In this document: piece after piece, positions 7,630 to 16,900 of the stretch | How positions within the stretch are numbered: the first letter of the stretch is position 1 | Layout: each line of letters opens with the position of its first letter | Assembly: GCF_000820125.1 (NCBI RefSeq) | Contig: NZ_CDBY01000076.1 | Span: 1-53,443, forward strand | Direction of reading: 5' to 3' | Origin: Aeromonas simiae | GTDB lineage: Bacteria; Pseudomonadota; Gammaproteobacteria; Enterobacterales; Aeromonadaceae | Length of the DNA stretch: 53,443 bases | Made by a program: the position numbers and the translations under genes | Notes under the pieces: generated by a model | The model's input: only the letters and a program-made list of their open reading frames with translations | Databases searched by the model: none | What the model was told of the DNA's origin: nothing

Positions 7630-8679
7630 TTACTGCATGTGGATCATGACGCGCTCCTGCCACTGGCGCGGCAGGGCCTTGGAGCTTTGCTCCCAGGCGG
7701 CGTGATCGGTCACCGGCTTAGCGCTGGCGTATTGCCCGGCCGGCAGCAGCTTGGCCTTGACCTCGTCCGGCAGCACAACATTGCTACGAATGGGGCGGGC
7801 GTAGCCACGGGCCAGGTTGATTTGGCCGGCATCGGAGAGGATGTATTCACGGGCCAGCTTGGCGGCGTTGGGGTTCTTGGCCCACTTGTTGATGAGGGTG
7901 GTGTAGCCCGCCATCACCGAGCCGTCACTTGGGATCACCACGTCAAACTTCTTGGGATCGATCTGGTCGCGGTAGTTGAAGGCGTTGAAGTCCCACAGCA
8001 CCCCCACTTCCACCTCGCCCTTTTCGATATTGGCGATGGTGGGATCGTTGAGCGACAGCCGCCCCTGCTGGGCCAGCTTGCCGAACAGATCCAGCGCCGG
8101 TGTCAGGTTCTTCTCGCTGCCACCGGTGGCAAACGCCGCCGCCAGCACGCCGTTGTTGGCCTGGGAAGCCACGCCCACATCCCCCAGGGTCACCTTGTAG
8201 CTGCCATCGAGCAGGGAGACCCAGGAGGTGGGGCTCTTCTTCACCAGATCCTTGTTGATGAGAAACGCGATGGTGCCGGTGTAGGCCAGCATCCAGTGGC
8301 CGTCGGCGTCCTTGGCCCAGTTCGGGATATCCGACCAGGTGGAGGGCTTGTAGGGCTGGGTCACCCCCTGCTGCACCGCGATCGGGCCAAACGCCCCACC
8401 CACGTCGCCGATATCGGCGGTGGCATTCTCTTTTTCGGCGGCAAACTTGGCGATCTCCTGGGCCGAGCTCATGTCGGTGTCCTGGTGCTTGATGCCATAA
8501 GTGCTGCCGAGCTGCTGCCAGGTCTCCTTCCAGTTGGCCCAGCTGTCGGGCATGCCGATGCTATAGAGCTGCCCTTCCTGGCGGGCGGCCTTCTCGATGT
8601 CGGCAAGTGCATTGGCGGCCAGGGCCGGTTGCAGGCTGGCCATCACGGCCAAGGCGGTCACGAGTGGTGCGTTCATCAT
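7630..8679 (-). CDS. periplasmic substrate-binding protein of a Pho-controlled ABC importer
   Basis: A 349-residue binding protein of the iron/polyamine/phosphonate fold, with a cleavable signal ending in ALA near residue 22. It shows family features such as ADIGDVGGAFG, YTGTIAFLINKDLV and VLWDFNAFNYRD. It is the first gene of the six-gene operon and follows a promoter with a four-repeat PhoB array. Two adjacent ATG codons are possible starts; AAGGA lies four or seven bases upstream. The sequence does not resemble PhnS strongly, so the annotation 2-aminoethylphosphonate binding protein would be a guess. An organophosphorus ligand is inferred from the regulation and from the two hydrolases in the operon. 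Confidence 0.82.
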   Translation of the reverse strand: MMNAPLVTALAVMASLQPALAANALADIEKAARQEGQLYSIGMPDSWANWKETWQQLGSTYGIKHQDTDMSSAQEIAKFAAEKENATADIGDVGGAFGPIAVQQGVTQPYKPSTWSDIPNWAKDADGHWMLAYTGTIAFLINKDLVKKSPTSWVSLLDGSYKVTLGDVGVASQANNGVLAAAFATGGSEKNLTPALDLFGKLAQQGRLSLNDPTIANIEKGEVEVGVLWDFNAFNYRDQIDPKKFDVVIPSDGSVMAGYTTLINKWAKNPNAAKLAREYILSDAGQINLARGYARPIRSNVVLPDEVKAKLLPAGQYASAKPVTDHAAWEQSSKALPRQWQERVMIHMQ

Positions 8680-8689
8680 CCCATCCTTC

Positions 8690-8701
8690 TGGACTAGGTC
8701 A
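8690..8701 (-). promoter_or_regulatory. HutC-type operator in the leader of the uptake operon
   Basis: TGGACTAGGTCA matches the TGGTCTAGACCA-type sites bound by GntR/HutC regulators such as NagR and DasR at nine of twelve positions. It lies between the predicted transcription start (about 8711) and the ribosome binding site of the binding-protein gene, a roadblock position. A copy differing at one base lies in inverted orientation at 8841-8852. Confidence 0.6.
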
Positions 8702-8717
8702 GTTAAGGTCAGAAGGG

Positions 8718-8773
8718 ATGCTAGGGGCCGAAAATGACGGTGACGGGGCAGTTTGATGGCGTTTTGGTGACAA
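8718..8773 (-). promoter_or_regulatory. PhoB-box array and -10 of the uptake operon
   Basis: On the minus strand four 7-mers follow one another with exact 4-base spacers: TTGTCAC, ACGCCAT, CTGCCCC, CCGTCAT (8773 down to 8734). The outer two fit the Pho consensus CTGTCAY at six of seven positions, the inner two more weakly. Exactly ten bases downstream lies TAGCAT (8723-8718) as a -10. This spacing is the architecture of PhoB-activated promoters, where the box replaces the -35. Confidence 0.75.
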
Positions 8774-8801
8774 TCGGTGCCGCTTTAACCGAACGACTGC
8801 C

Positions 8802-8835
8802 CTGTCACCCCTCTGTCACGGTCAGCGGGTATCTC
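8802..8835 (+). promoter_or_regulatory. PhoB box and -10 of the GntR regulator gene
   Basis: CTGTCAC (8802-8808), spacer CCCT, CTGTCAC (8813-8819) is a textbook Pho box on the plus strand. TATCTC (8830-8835) follows after ten bases as the -10. The regulator gene therefore also appears to be induced by phosphate starvation. Confidence 0.82.
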
Positions 8836-8840
8836 TGCTC

Positions 8841-8852
8841 TGGCCTAGTCCA
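8841..8852 (+). promoter_or_regulatory. HutC-type operator at the start of the GntR transcript
   Basis: TGGCCTAGTCCA is a quasi-palindrome with TGG-n-CTAG-n-CCA form. It is the inverted counterpart of the site at 8690-8701 and lies at about +1, directly before AAGGAG of the regulator gene. Autorepression is inferred. Confidence 0.6.
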
Positions 8853-8862
8853 AGGAGCCCTT

Positions 8863-9597
8863 ATGACCTTTGCCATCGAACCCGGTCCCGCGCGCAAGAG
8901 CGAGCGCATTGCCCATGCCCTGCGCGATCTGATCCTGCGCGGCGCCCTCGCACCAAGCGAGCAACTCCCGGCGGAGCGGGCCCTGAGCGAGCGCTTTGCC
9001 ACCACCCGCATCACGGTGAAAGAGGCGCTGCAATGGCTCGAGGCCGAGGGGCTCATCTACCGGGCCGAGCGGCGCGGCTGGTTTGTCTCCCCTGCTCGCC
9101 TCACCTATGAGCCGGCGCGCCACCTGCACTTTCACCACTGGATCCACAGCACCGCACGCCATGCCACGACCCGCTTGCTGGGGCTGACCCAACGCTTGGC
9201 CGGCGCCGAGCAGTGTGAGTGGCTCGCGGTGGCGCCGCTCACGCCTCTGGTCGAGATCCGGCGGCTGCGCACCATCGACGCGCGCCCTGTGCTGCACGTG
9301 ACCCACCAACTGCTGGCGGCGCGCTTTGTCGGGATAGAAAACGAAGATCTGGAAGGGTCGCTCACCGAGCTCTATGCCCGGCGCTTTGGCATAGCGCAGG
9401 GTCAGGCCACCCTGGAGATTGAGGCCACCGCCGCCCGCGGCGAGGTGGCTCGCTGCCTGAACCTCGCCGAAGGGAGCCAGGTGCTGTGCATTCGGCGCCG
9501 CAACTGCGATCCTTTCGGCCAATTGGTGGACGGCGACATTGAGCACTGGCGCACCGATGCGATCCGGATCCGTTTTGAAAGCAGCGTAAAAGAATGA
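8863..9597 (+). CDS. GntR/HutC family regulator with UTRA domain
   Basis: A 244-residue regulator with an N-terminal winged helix (residues 10-75, core LRDLILRGALAPSEQLPAERALSERFATTRITVKEALQWLEAEGLI) and a C-terminal UTRA ligand-binding domain (about 95-240, typical ending LVDGDIEHWRTDAIRIRF). ATG 8863 is preferred to an in-frame codon 129 bases upstream because AAGGAG is five bases before it and the longer form would cover the Pho box. It diverges from the six-gene uptake operon, and matching HutC-type operators occur in both leaders. UTRA domains bind small metabolites, often phosphorylated or amino compounds. PhnF/PhnR regulators of phosphonate genes are of this class, consistent with a repressor relieved by the imported compound. 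Confidence 0.88.
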   Translation: MTFAIEPGPARKSERIAHALRDLILRGALAPSEQLPAERALSERFATTRITVKEALQWLEAEGLIYRAERRGWFVSPARLTYEPARHLHFHHWIHSTARHATTRLLGLTQRLAGAEQCEWLAVAPLTPLVEIRRLRTIDARPVLHVTHQLLAARFVGIENEDLEGSLTELYARRFGIAQGQATLEIEATAARGEVARCLNLAEGSQVLCIRRRNCDPFGQLVDGDIEHWRTDAIRIRFESSVKE

Positions 9598-9612
9598 AGC
9601 CGTTATGACGTT

Positions 9613-9636
9613 CAGGGGCGGGAAAGCCCGCCCCTG
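9613..9636. terminator. hairpin between convergent gntR and hydrolase genes
   Basis: CAGGGGCGGG (9613-9622), loop AAAG, CCCGCCCCTG (9627-9636): a perfect ten-base GC-rich stem without a T run on either side. It may stop transcription from either direction weakly or protect mRNA ends. Confidence 0.5.
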
Positions 9637-9642
9637 CCGAGA

Positions 9643-10536
9643 TTAGAAGTGCATGGTTTCACCATCGGCGGGAATACGCACACGCTCTTGCATGCCGTGC
9701 TGCTGAACGTGATCCCGAAGCGCTTTTCGACTTAATGTCATGTGGTTGATGGCTTCCATATGGGTGGCGACGATCACCGCCTGCGGTGCCACGTGAGCGG
9801 CATGAATGATGTCGTCTTTACCCATGATGATGGAGCCGGTATAGCCCGCCATGCGCGCATCGCCGGCGTTGATGACAATGACGTCGGGATTAAATTGGGC
9901 CAGCGTGTGATCGACATCTTTTTGCCAGATGGTATCACCCACAAAATAGATTGTTTTCGCACCTCGAGCGTGGAAAACCACCCCCATGGCTTCGCCCAGC
10001 AGCGCGGCAGCCTGGGGATTGGCGTACATCTCATCCGTGCCGTGTTGACCACCGATCTTCGTCAGATGAACCCCCTCAAAGAGGGTGTCTTCATTGAGAA
10101 TGCGAACATTGCGATAACCCTGATCACGAATGATCTTGGCATCCCCTTCATGCTGCACAAATACAGGGAGATCTTTAGGGATCGCATTATTATCCCCCCC
10201 ATCCCAATGATCCAGATGGGTGTGGGTGACGATCACCGCATCGACACTTTTCATGATGTCATTCACCGGCATCGGCAGTTCAACCAACGGGTTGCGTAAT
10301 TCGCTGTGAAAGGTGCCCGCAAAACCGGGATAGGCTCCTTTCTTGGCGAGAAAAGGGTCGAGCAAAAAGATTTTCCCGGCATAGGTGATCTTCGCGGTTG
10401 CATTACGAATCTGCTGTATTTGCACCACCTGGTCAGCCACGTTTTCTGTGGTTTTCACTGCGTCTTGAGCAAATACACTCCCGGCGAGGACACTCATGGA
10501 AATGGCGATGGCACGTATTGCGATCATGGGTTGCAT
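9643..10536 (-). CDS. exported metallo-beta-lactamase-fold hydrolase (UlaG-like)
   Basis: A 297-residue protein with a signal peptide (about residues 1-23, ending SVFA) and a metallo-beta-lactamase fold. Metal ligands are visible: HTHLDHWD (the HxHxDH motif, near residue 115), a later GGQHGTDE, FVGDTIWQ and ATHMEAINH. The GDT and ATHME elements resemble the UlaG/RomA group of hydrolases and lactonases. ATG 10536 is chosen because GGAG lies seven bases upstream and the signal peptide then starts at once; longer forms from upstream codons are unlikely. It diverges from a GlxA-type regulator, which probably controls it. The substrate is unknown. Confidence 0.82.
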   Translation of the reverse strand: MQPMIAIRAIAISMSVLAGSVFAQDAVKTTENVADQVVQIQQIRNATAKITYAGKIFLLDPFLAKKGAYPGFAGTFHSELRNPLVELPMPVNDIMKSVDAVIVTHTHLDHWDGGDNNAIPKDLPVFVQHEGDAKIIRDQGYRNVRILNEDTLFEGVHLTKIGGQHGTDEMYANPQAAALLGEAMGVVFHARGAKTIYFVGDTIWQKDVDHTLAQFNPDVIVINAGDARMAGYTGSIIMGKDDIIHAAHVAPQAVIVATHMEAINHMTLSRKALRDHVQQHGMQERVRIPADGETMHF

Positions 10537-10657
10537 ATTGCGGCTCCACATAAGTAGTGAGGTGAGACCGTATTGTGAATGGGCCAGGCGCCATTTAATA
10601 TTGACCTGAAAGACAAGCTTCGACACATTTGGGCCACCATCATAGAGAAACAGCACC

Positions 10658-11626
10658 ATGTCTGATGCCGTACCCGTGGTCGCGCTGATCACCTACCCCC
10701 GCTTTAGCCCCTTCCACTTTGCAGTGCCGTACTTGGTGTTCAGCGCAGAGCTGCCCACCCAACCCCTGTTCGACCTGAAGATCGTCTCATCGGGCGCACC
10801 AAGCCTGGTGGCTGAACGGGCATTAACGGTGCAACCCGATGGCGGGCTCGAACTCACAAAAACGGCTGACATTCTGATCGTCCCCGGCTGGCACGACCTC
10901 AACGAGCCGCCCGCCCCAGATCTGACGGAGGCATTATTGTCTGCCCATGCCAGGGGGGCTCATGTGGTGGGATTGTGTTATGGCGCCTACGTGCTCGCGT
11001 ATGCCGGGCTCCTCGATGGCAAACGGGCTTCGACCCACTGGATGGCAGAGCAAGATTTTAGCCAGCGCTTTCCAAGCGTCACCCTCGATATGAATGCACT
11101 CTATGTCGAAGACAACCGGGTGATCACCTCGGCCGGCACCGGGGCCGGGCTGGATTGCTCTTTGCATATAGTGCGAGAGTATTACGGGCACCAGATTGCA
11201 AATAAAATTGCGCGTACTCTGGTCATTCCCCCTCACCGAGAAGGGGGCCAGGCCCAATTTATTGAGCAGCCGATAGCCTCATCAACCCAAGACGCCCAAA
11301 TCAATCTGCTGCTCGATTACCTGCGAGAAAACCTTGCCCTGCCTCACTCTATTGATGAATTGGCCAGGCGAACCACCATGAGCCGGAGAACCTTCACGCG
11401 CCACTTTCTCAAGGCCACCGGCTTACCGCTCGGTGATTGGCTCGTGAATGAGCGGCTGCAACGGGCGCGTGAACTGCTCGAAACGACGTCATTATCTATC
11501 GATAAAATCGCCGAGCTGACCGGATTTCAAACATCCGTGTCATTTCGCCAGCACTTTAAGAAAAAATGTCAGATCAGCCCCCGAGGCTGGCGCCAGGTAT
11601 TCGGAAAGAGCCGCGCGGCGAAATAG
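10658..11626 (+). CDS. GlxA family AraC-type regulator with DJ-1/PfpI domain
   Basis: A 322-residue two-domain protein. Residues about 5-180 form a class I glutamine amidotransferase-like/DJ-1 domain with the nucleophile-elbow GLCYGAYVLA; residues about 215-315 hold an AraC-type double helix-turn-helix (SIDELARRTTMSRRTFTRHFLKATG, then SIDKIAELTGFQTSVSFRQHFKK). This layout is that of GlxA-type regulators, in which the first domain binds a small ligand. The Shine-Dalgarno sequence is weak. The gene diverges from the exported metallo-hydrolase, separated by 121 bases, and is a candidate activator of it. The effector molecule is unknown. Confidence 0.85.
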   Translation: MSDAVPVVALITYPRFSPFHFAVPYLVFSAELPTQPLFDLKIVSSGAPSLVAERALTVQPDGGLELTKTADILIVPGWHDLNEPPAPDLTEALLSAHARGAHVVGLCYGAYVLAYAGLLDGKRASTHWMAEQDFSQRFPSVTLDMNALYVEDNRVITSAGTGAGLDCSLHIVREYYGHQIANKIARTLVIPPHREGGQAQFIEQPIASSTQDAQINLLLDYLRENLALPHSIDELARRTTMSRRTFTRHFLKATGLPLGDWLVNERLQRARELLETTSLSIDKIAELTGFQTSVSFRQHFKKKCQISPRGWRQVFGKSRAAK

Positions 11627-11771
11627 TGTTCGCCTCTCCTTCTTACTTACTCTTTTTGGCATTGCGCCGTCGATGACGCCCACTGACAAGATGGGGGGGA
11701 TGGATCATTGAGGTCAACATCATCCCCTCATTGCTTTCGATCCCCATCCAGCACCACAGACTTCTCATATA

Positions 11772-11802
11772 AAAGAGCCGGCCCCAAAGGGGCCGGCTCT
11801 TT
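11772..11802. terminator. bidirectional terminator between glxA-type gene and yagU
   Basis: AAAGAGCCGGCCCC (11772-11785), loop AAA, GGGGCCGGCTCTTT (11789-11802): a 14-base perfect stem with A and T runs on the two sides. It can terminate yagU (minus) and read-through from the regulator (plus). The remaining 145 bases after the regulator hold nothing recognisable. Confidence 0.85.
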
Positions 11803-11823
11803 ACCATGCATCGGCACGCCATA

Positions 11824-12441
11824 TTATCGGCTGGCCGACCCCAGCGGAATTTCCGGATCGGGCTCGTGAGTGATGCGGTTACGCAAATCACGGCGGATGA
11901 TCTCAATCGACCAGAACCAGACCAGGTGGCCGACGATCTCCGAGACATGCTCATACCAAGGCAGGCTAAGCAGCGGCGGGGTCAACCCCATCAGCGGGAA
12001 GGAGATCATGTGAACAAACAGCTGTGCCAGCGCACCGGCCAGCAGGCCTTGCCACAACTTGATCTTGGGGAAACGCTCGGCAACGACGCAATACCCCACG
12101 GCAAACACGATTGAGAAGAGGATGTGCGTCACCCCAACCCAGTTAAATACGTGGCCGGCGAAGGTGTAGACCGCCTCGTTGGGATCGGCAATCCCCAGCC
12201 AGTCGCGCAAAAAGACATAGGGCGGGTTGAGGAAGTTACGCGAACAGTCGATCTGGTCGGCGGCACGCAGCAGCGACTCAGGGGCGCAAGCACTGTTGAA
12301 GAGGTCGCTCGGGCTGCGCGGTGGCAGGGGATTTTCCGCCCCCCACTTTACAAAGGCAGAGACGATCCCGGCGATAAGGCCGATAAAGGCCGCCAGCCCA
12401 TAACGACGGCGCGATGGGGGCGTTTGCTCAAAAATATTCAT
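11824..12441 (-). CDS. yagU: YagU family inner-membrane protein
   Basis: A 205-residue protein that matches E. coli YagU, as recalled, over essentially its whole length, including the start [15 protein letters not shown], the block [16 protein letters not shown] and the C-terminal [21 protein letters not shown]. Four to five hydrophobic segments place it in the inner membrane. YagU has been linked to acid resistance in E. coli, but its mechanism is not known. GGAG lies before the ATG. The gene is monocistronic and followed by a strong terminator. Such close conservation is notable for a protein that many gammaproteobacteria lack. Confidence 0.92.
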   Translation of the reverse strand: MNIFEQTPPSRRRYGLAAFIGLIAGIVSAFVKWGAENPLPPRSPSDLFNSACAPESLLRAADQIDCSRNFLNPPYVFLRDWLGIADPNEAVYTFAGHVFNWVGVTHILFSIVFAVGYCVVAERFPKIKLWQGLLAGALAQLFVHMISFPLMGLTPPLLSLPWYEHVSEIVGHLVWFWSIEIIRRDLRNRITHEPDPEIPLGSASR

Positions 12442-12929
12442 ATAAGCTCCAACAGATAAGAGGTGAGTGCGAAACAGACATCAAGGCAATCCCATAATGC
12501 ACGTTCTGGCAATTTCATCAGCGCCCCACATAGGCACGCCAATCGCCCTTGACAGAGAAAAGAGAGTCCGTCTGCATGCGCCGCCGGAGTGTAACCGAAG
12601 TGAGGCCCTGTTCGAAACCATCTTTACCTTATGGGCACGAGATGGGGGCCTCCAAGGACAATCAGGGGCACCACGCCGCCATAGTGAGGGATGAAGATGA
12701 ACCGACCGCTTGCCAAGGGATATGGTTCACGCAAGGCTTGGGAGAAACAGCAACGCCGCCATGCCGCCATCCCTCTGTTGGAGTGGACAGGATATAGGCA
12801 CAGCAAAAACCGCACGCAAAGAAAAAGCCCAAGCTGAATCGCCACCTGATGGGCACAAAGCTGATGCGGCGCCTTCCCTGGCCATTAGCCTTGCCTGTCA
12901 GGTGGTTTTTGCAGTCATAATAAGCTCTG
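12442..12929. other. gene-poor stretch between yagU and the T6SS module
   Basis: About 490 bases without a recognisable gene. Short open frames occur on both strands (for example 12467-12694 plus, 12624-12845 minus), but none has a good ribosome binding site or a familiar sequence. An inverted repeat CCACCTGA (12842-12849) / TCAGGTGG (12898-12905) followed by TTTTT has a 48-base loop and might be a plus-strand terminator. The stretch could contain decayed coding sequence at the edge of an acquired module. Confidence 0.5.
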
Positions 12930-13949
12930 TTACATTCCGAATTCTAGGAAGTAACTTCTAACTTGATGCGTTTTCATCCATTCGTTAGCCCAAGATTTAG
13001 CCTCTTCAATTTCGTTCTCAGAGAGTTTTTTTTCAAGAAGACTGAGTTCTTTAACAGAACGAGAATAGGCTGACTCCTCAGTTTCTGGCGGTAGTTGATG
13101 GGTTAATACATATAACCAAGCGTAAGCTTTTTTATTGCTTTGCATATCAGTAGGAATTGGAATGGTAAACTCATCGCCTCCCATCAGATAAGTGCTATAG
13201 ATCCTTATCGAGTTAATATTTCCTGTATTGGCTGCACGTTCGAGCCAAGCCAGCATTCCAACAATATCTTTGTCTTTCTCAGCATAGCTGGACATAACCT
13301 CCATCGCCTTGGGATGGCCATGATTGGCGGCTTGTTCTGTCCAATAACGTTCAGCTTTTTCACGGGAGCCAGGGATAAGGTACCAACTGCAGCCACTTCG
13401 GATGTCATTTGCTAAATTGAACTGAGCTCCTGCATCCCCTTTTTGGGCTGCCTTCTCAAGCCATTTACATGCACCATTATCATCATTTTTTAATGATAGG
13501 AGGAAAGAATATGTCTTCAACCCCTCGATATCACCTTCTTCAGCCAGTTGCTTGGATTTCTTAATCAGCTTGTCAGACCAACCACCATCACCTTGATGTT
13601 CAGCTAATGTTGAGTCAAGCATGACATTTTCACCGATATTAGAAAGGGCTAGCATCCCACAAAGCCCCCCTAACTCAGCTGCTTTTTTAAAGTATTTTTG
13701 TGCATCAGCGTTAACAATCAAAGATGTGCCTTGATAGCCGCTGGCAATGGTACAGAGCGCTTTAATATTTCCTGCATTAGCTGCTTGCCACATCAGGTCC
13801 AGCCCTTTATCCCACCCTTGTTCATAGGGGATAACCGCTTGTTGATAAAGCTCATCTGCTGTCACCACCTTATTTGTAGCTACGCTTTCAAATGAGACTG
13901 CGATCAACGAACCCAACACGAGCATTGAAAATTTATTAACTCTTAACAT
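12930..13949 (-). CDS. exported Sel1-repeat protein, probable T6SS immunity protein
   Basis: A 339-residue protein with an N-terminal signal peptide (about residues 1-26) and at least five Sel1-like repeats, seen as MWQAANAGNIKA, FKKAAELGG, WLEKAAQKGDAGAQFNLA, WTEQAANHGHPKAM and WLERAANTGNINS. Sel1 repeats are helical solenoids used for protein binding. The start overlaps the effector gene by 14 bases and AGGA lies eight bases upstream of ATG. Its place directly after a T6SS effector, and its export, fit an immunity protein that guards the periplasm. The gene is clearly AT-richer than its neighbours, as is common for immunity genes acquired by transfer. No immunity family could be named with certainty. 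Confidence 0.78.
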   Translation of the reverse strand: MLRVNKFSMLVLGSLIAVSFESVATNKVVTADELYQQAVIPYEQGWDKGLDLMWQAANAGNIKALCTIASGYQGTSLIVNADAQKYFKKAAELGGLCGMLALSNIGENVMLDSTLAEHQGDGGWSDKLIKKSKQLAEEGDIEGLKTYSFLLSLKNDDNGACKWLEKAAQKGDAGAQFNLANDIRSGCSWYLIPGSREKAERYWTEQAANHGHPKAMEVMSSYAEKDKDIVGMLAWLERAANTGNINSIRIYSTYLMGGDEFTIPIPTDMQSNKKAYAWLYVLTHQLPPETEESAYSRSVKELSLLEKKLSENEIEEAKSWANEWMKTHQVRSYFLEFGM

Positions 13950-16900
13950 TCCACCCGTCCTGAATCTGAGAGCGACCATACGTATTAGAGATCTTGTAGT
14001 TAGGTTGTGCATTTTCCCAACGCATATTTGATAACACATTGCGAGCTCGCCGATACTTTATTAATGTTGACTTAAGGTCATCATTTCTACTGTCCGCAGG
14101 CAAAGCCATATATTTATCTAGTGTACTAAGGTTACGCTTATAAGCACCAATCTGATCTTGCACATTGATATCGGTCATGCGGCTTATCGCCTCTTGAAAC
14201 TTATGGCAATTATCAGTAGTAGCTTTACCGCTATAGAGCCAATCAACCAAGCGCGCAATGGTCATTTGCTGCAACACATGGGTCTCTTTATCCGATAAAT
14301 TGACAGGGGGATTGTTCAGCCTCAGTACTTTGGAGTTTGCCACCAAGGTACCCAATAACGACCCCAATGCCTCCGGCAGTAGACCGTTGGCCCACACTTT
14401 AAGCTTGGCTTCCGTTGCTGCATTTGCCTTGGCATCACCAGCCGTATCCGGGCGTAATGCCGGATTGGGATTACGTGGTTTAGGCAGCAAGTGACCCGAC
14501 AACGTCCACGCCACCAGACCCGCATTCTGGCTACGATTGAGCTTGCCGTAAATCCTGTCGACAAAGTCTTTCTCTGCCGCCACTATCTGGCCAATATTGA
14601 CTCCCAGCAGCAGAGCCAACTGACTGGCCCTGGAGAGCCGCTGATAGCTCTCCTCATCGGCGAAGACTTCGACCCGCTCGTAGTTGCAGCGGCGCAGCAG
14701 ATCCTGAAACATGGCCACTACATAACCGGTAGATTGCCAATCCACTTCAAACTCAAAATAGCCCTTGGCCTTGGCGCTGCCTCCCAGCACACCGGCCTTG
14801 ACCCCCAACCGCATCCGGTTATTGCGCCAGCTCAGGATAAAGGGGAACTCGCTCAGCGTGTCCTTGATTTCAGCCTTCAGCCCGGTGGTAGCCTTGCACA
14901 GCTGCAGCGGCAGCTTAGCCTCTTCGGCCACAATGCCTAGACGCTTGATCATGCTGCTATCTGGACGCCAAAGCAGGCGTCCTGACAGACTGCAGCCCAC
15001 CTCAGCCCCAACCTCGGCGGTAAATTCCCCCTTCTCTTCAGCCTTGACCGCCACATCGAGCCCACTGAGGCTAATTCCACCGACGCTGGCATTGAGCGAT
15101 GCCTCGCGGCCAGCCTTGAGCATGGCGCCCGCTTTGCCCCACGCCTTGGCGTGGACATCTACGGCCCAGGTGCCCAGATTGATCTGGTATTTGTTGCCAC
15201 TCTTGGGGGCGATCAGGGTTGCTATCGTGGGCTTCGCACCTCGTGGCAAGGTGATTCTGAACAGGTCGATCTCCCCGCGCAGAGGATAAAACTCTGCAGT
15301 AACCGACAAGCTGGCGCTCGGCCCAGGCATGGAGATGGTGCCGTCCTGATAGGTCAGCGTCATTGGCGGAGGGTCTATCTTGCCGGAGCTGCTGAGCTTG
15401 CCCTTCCAGTCGCTGTAACTCATCATCCGCATCAGCTGCGCTTGGGGTGACTCATCAAAGGGACCAAACTCCACCTGCTTGTCAGAGCGATAGAGCAGTG
15501 TGCCAAGGTGTCCCGCAAAGCGGCTACGCCACGACTCCAGCGCAGTCACCTTGATATTCTTCTGCTCCAGATAGTCGGCCACCTTGTCAAAATTGAGGGC
15601 GCCACTCTCTTTGTAAAACCAGCCCTTTTGCAGGGGGAGAGGGGTAATGCCATCTTGTGCCAGCAGGGCGAGCAGCACCGGATCCTGCTCCAGTTTGAGC
15701 AGATCACCCGCCCGTTCCTTGACCTTGTCTACCGGCAACTGCCAGAGGCTGAAGTAGCTGAGTGGCTCTACCGATAATGCCGCTGAGCAGATCTCGCGCA
15801 GCGGATAATCCCCCTTGGTCAATACGTCCATGGGTTGGCGCTGATATTCCCCCTCCCATGCCAATACCCGAGGAGGAACTTGGCGAGAGCAGGCTAACAG
15901 AGCTCTTTCGTACAACTCGTTCGCTTGCTTGTGGGCAGCATTGATGGCGTCAAGCTGACGCTGAAACATCTGCTGGGGTGGCAACAAAGGATTCTCTTTG
16001 TCGCTGCTGGAGGCATAACCGCTATCGAGCGCGGTCAAGAAGGCCTTGGTGGTCTTCTCCAGCTCCTCTTCGGCCTGCTTTTTCTTGGCCAGATAGGCGT
16101 ACCAACTGGCGTAGCACTGATCTCCGGCCACACACCCCTCTATGCCGCTCAGAGCAAACTCAGGCACCGCGACCCCGAGCGCGCCAAGCTCGCTGATGCA
16201 GCGATTGAGGGTCTGCTGGGCCGCAGTCATCTTGGCCAGGGTTTCCTGACGATGGCTAAACCAATCGTCACTCGGCCACATCAGGTAGTTGCTGTGCTCC
16301 TGCATCAGGGTCTGGGTTTTCAGCACCGCCTGTCGCAGCGATTCAATCTGCTCTGCTGGAGGCTTTTCTGCCACAAACGTGGCTCGGGCCTTGTTGTATT
16401 GCGCCAGCAATTTGCCAATCTTGACCTGACGCGGGTCATAGTAGTGGCCATTGTTATCGACTTCATACCCTTGCGCCTTGGCTTGCTCTATCCCCTGACG
16501 TTTGAGCTGCTCCAGTTGAGCAATACGTTTTGCATCCTCAGCAGCATGATTGCTAACTCGCTTGTACACCGCTGCTTGGCTGTTATCTCCATAGGGTGAA
16601 AAGGTTAGGCTGGATGACCTACTAGCTTGAATGCTGTTCCACTCCTGCTGCTGGGCCGGGGTCAAGAAGCTGTATGCTGTCGGGCTGATCATCAAGCTAT
16701 CGAGTTGAATTCCCTGCGCGGCCAGCGCCTGCAGCTTGCTGGATGAGCCCAGCACCTTAACTTCAAACTCACTGACCACCGCTTTTATCTTCTTGAAAGC
16801 TTTTTTCTCGACCAGCCAGAAACAGTTAGAGCCACTGACGTAGAAGATATCTTCAAATTCTTTTGCCGAGCAGGGGGATTTGACCGCAGCAAACGACTCA

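Noticed and set aside
3429..8679. Annotating the Pho-controlled operon as the PhnSTUV/PhnWX 2-aminoethylphosphonate pathway
   Set aside because: The binding protein does not clearly resemble PhnS, and the HAD protein has SerB-like motifs, not those of phosphonatase PhnX.
12467..12845. Small open frames on both strands in the gap after yagU
   Set aside because: No Shine-Dalgarno, no familiar sequence, low-complexity composition; kept as an unassigned gap.
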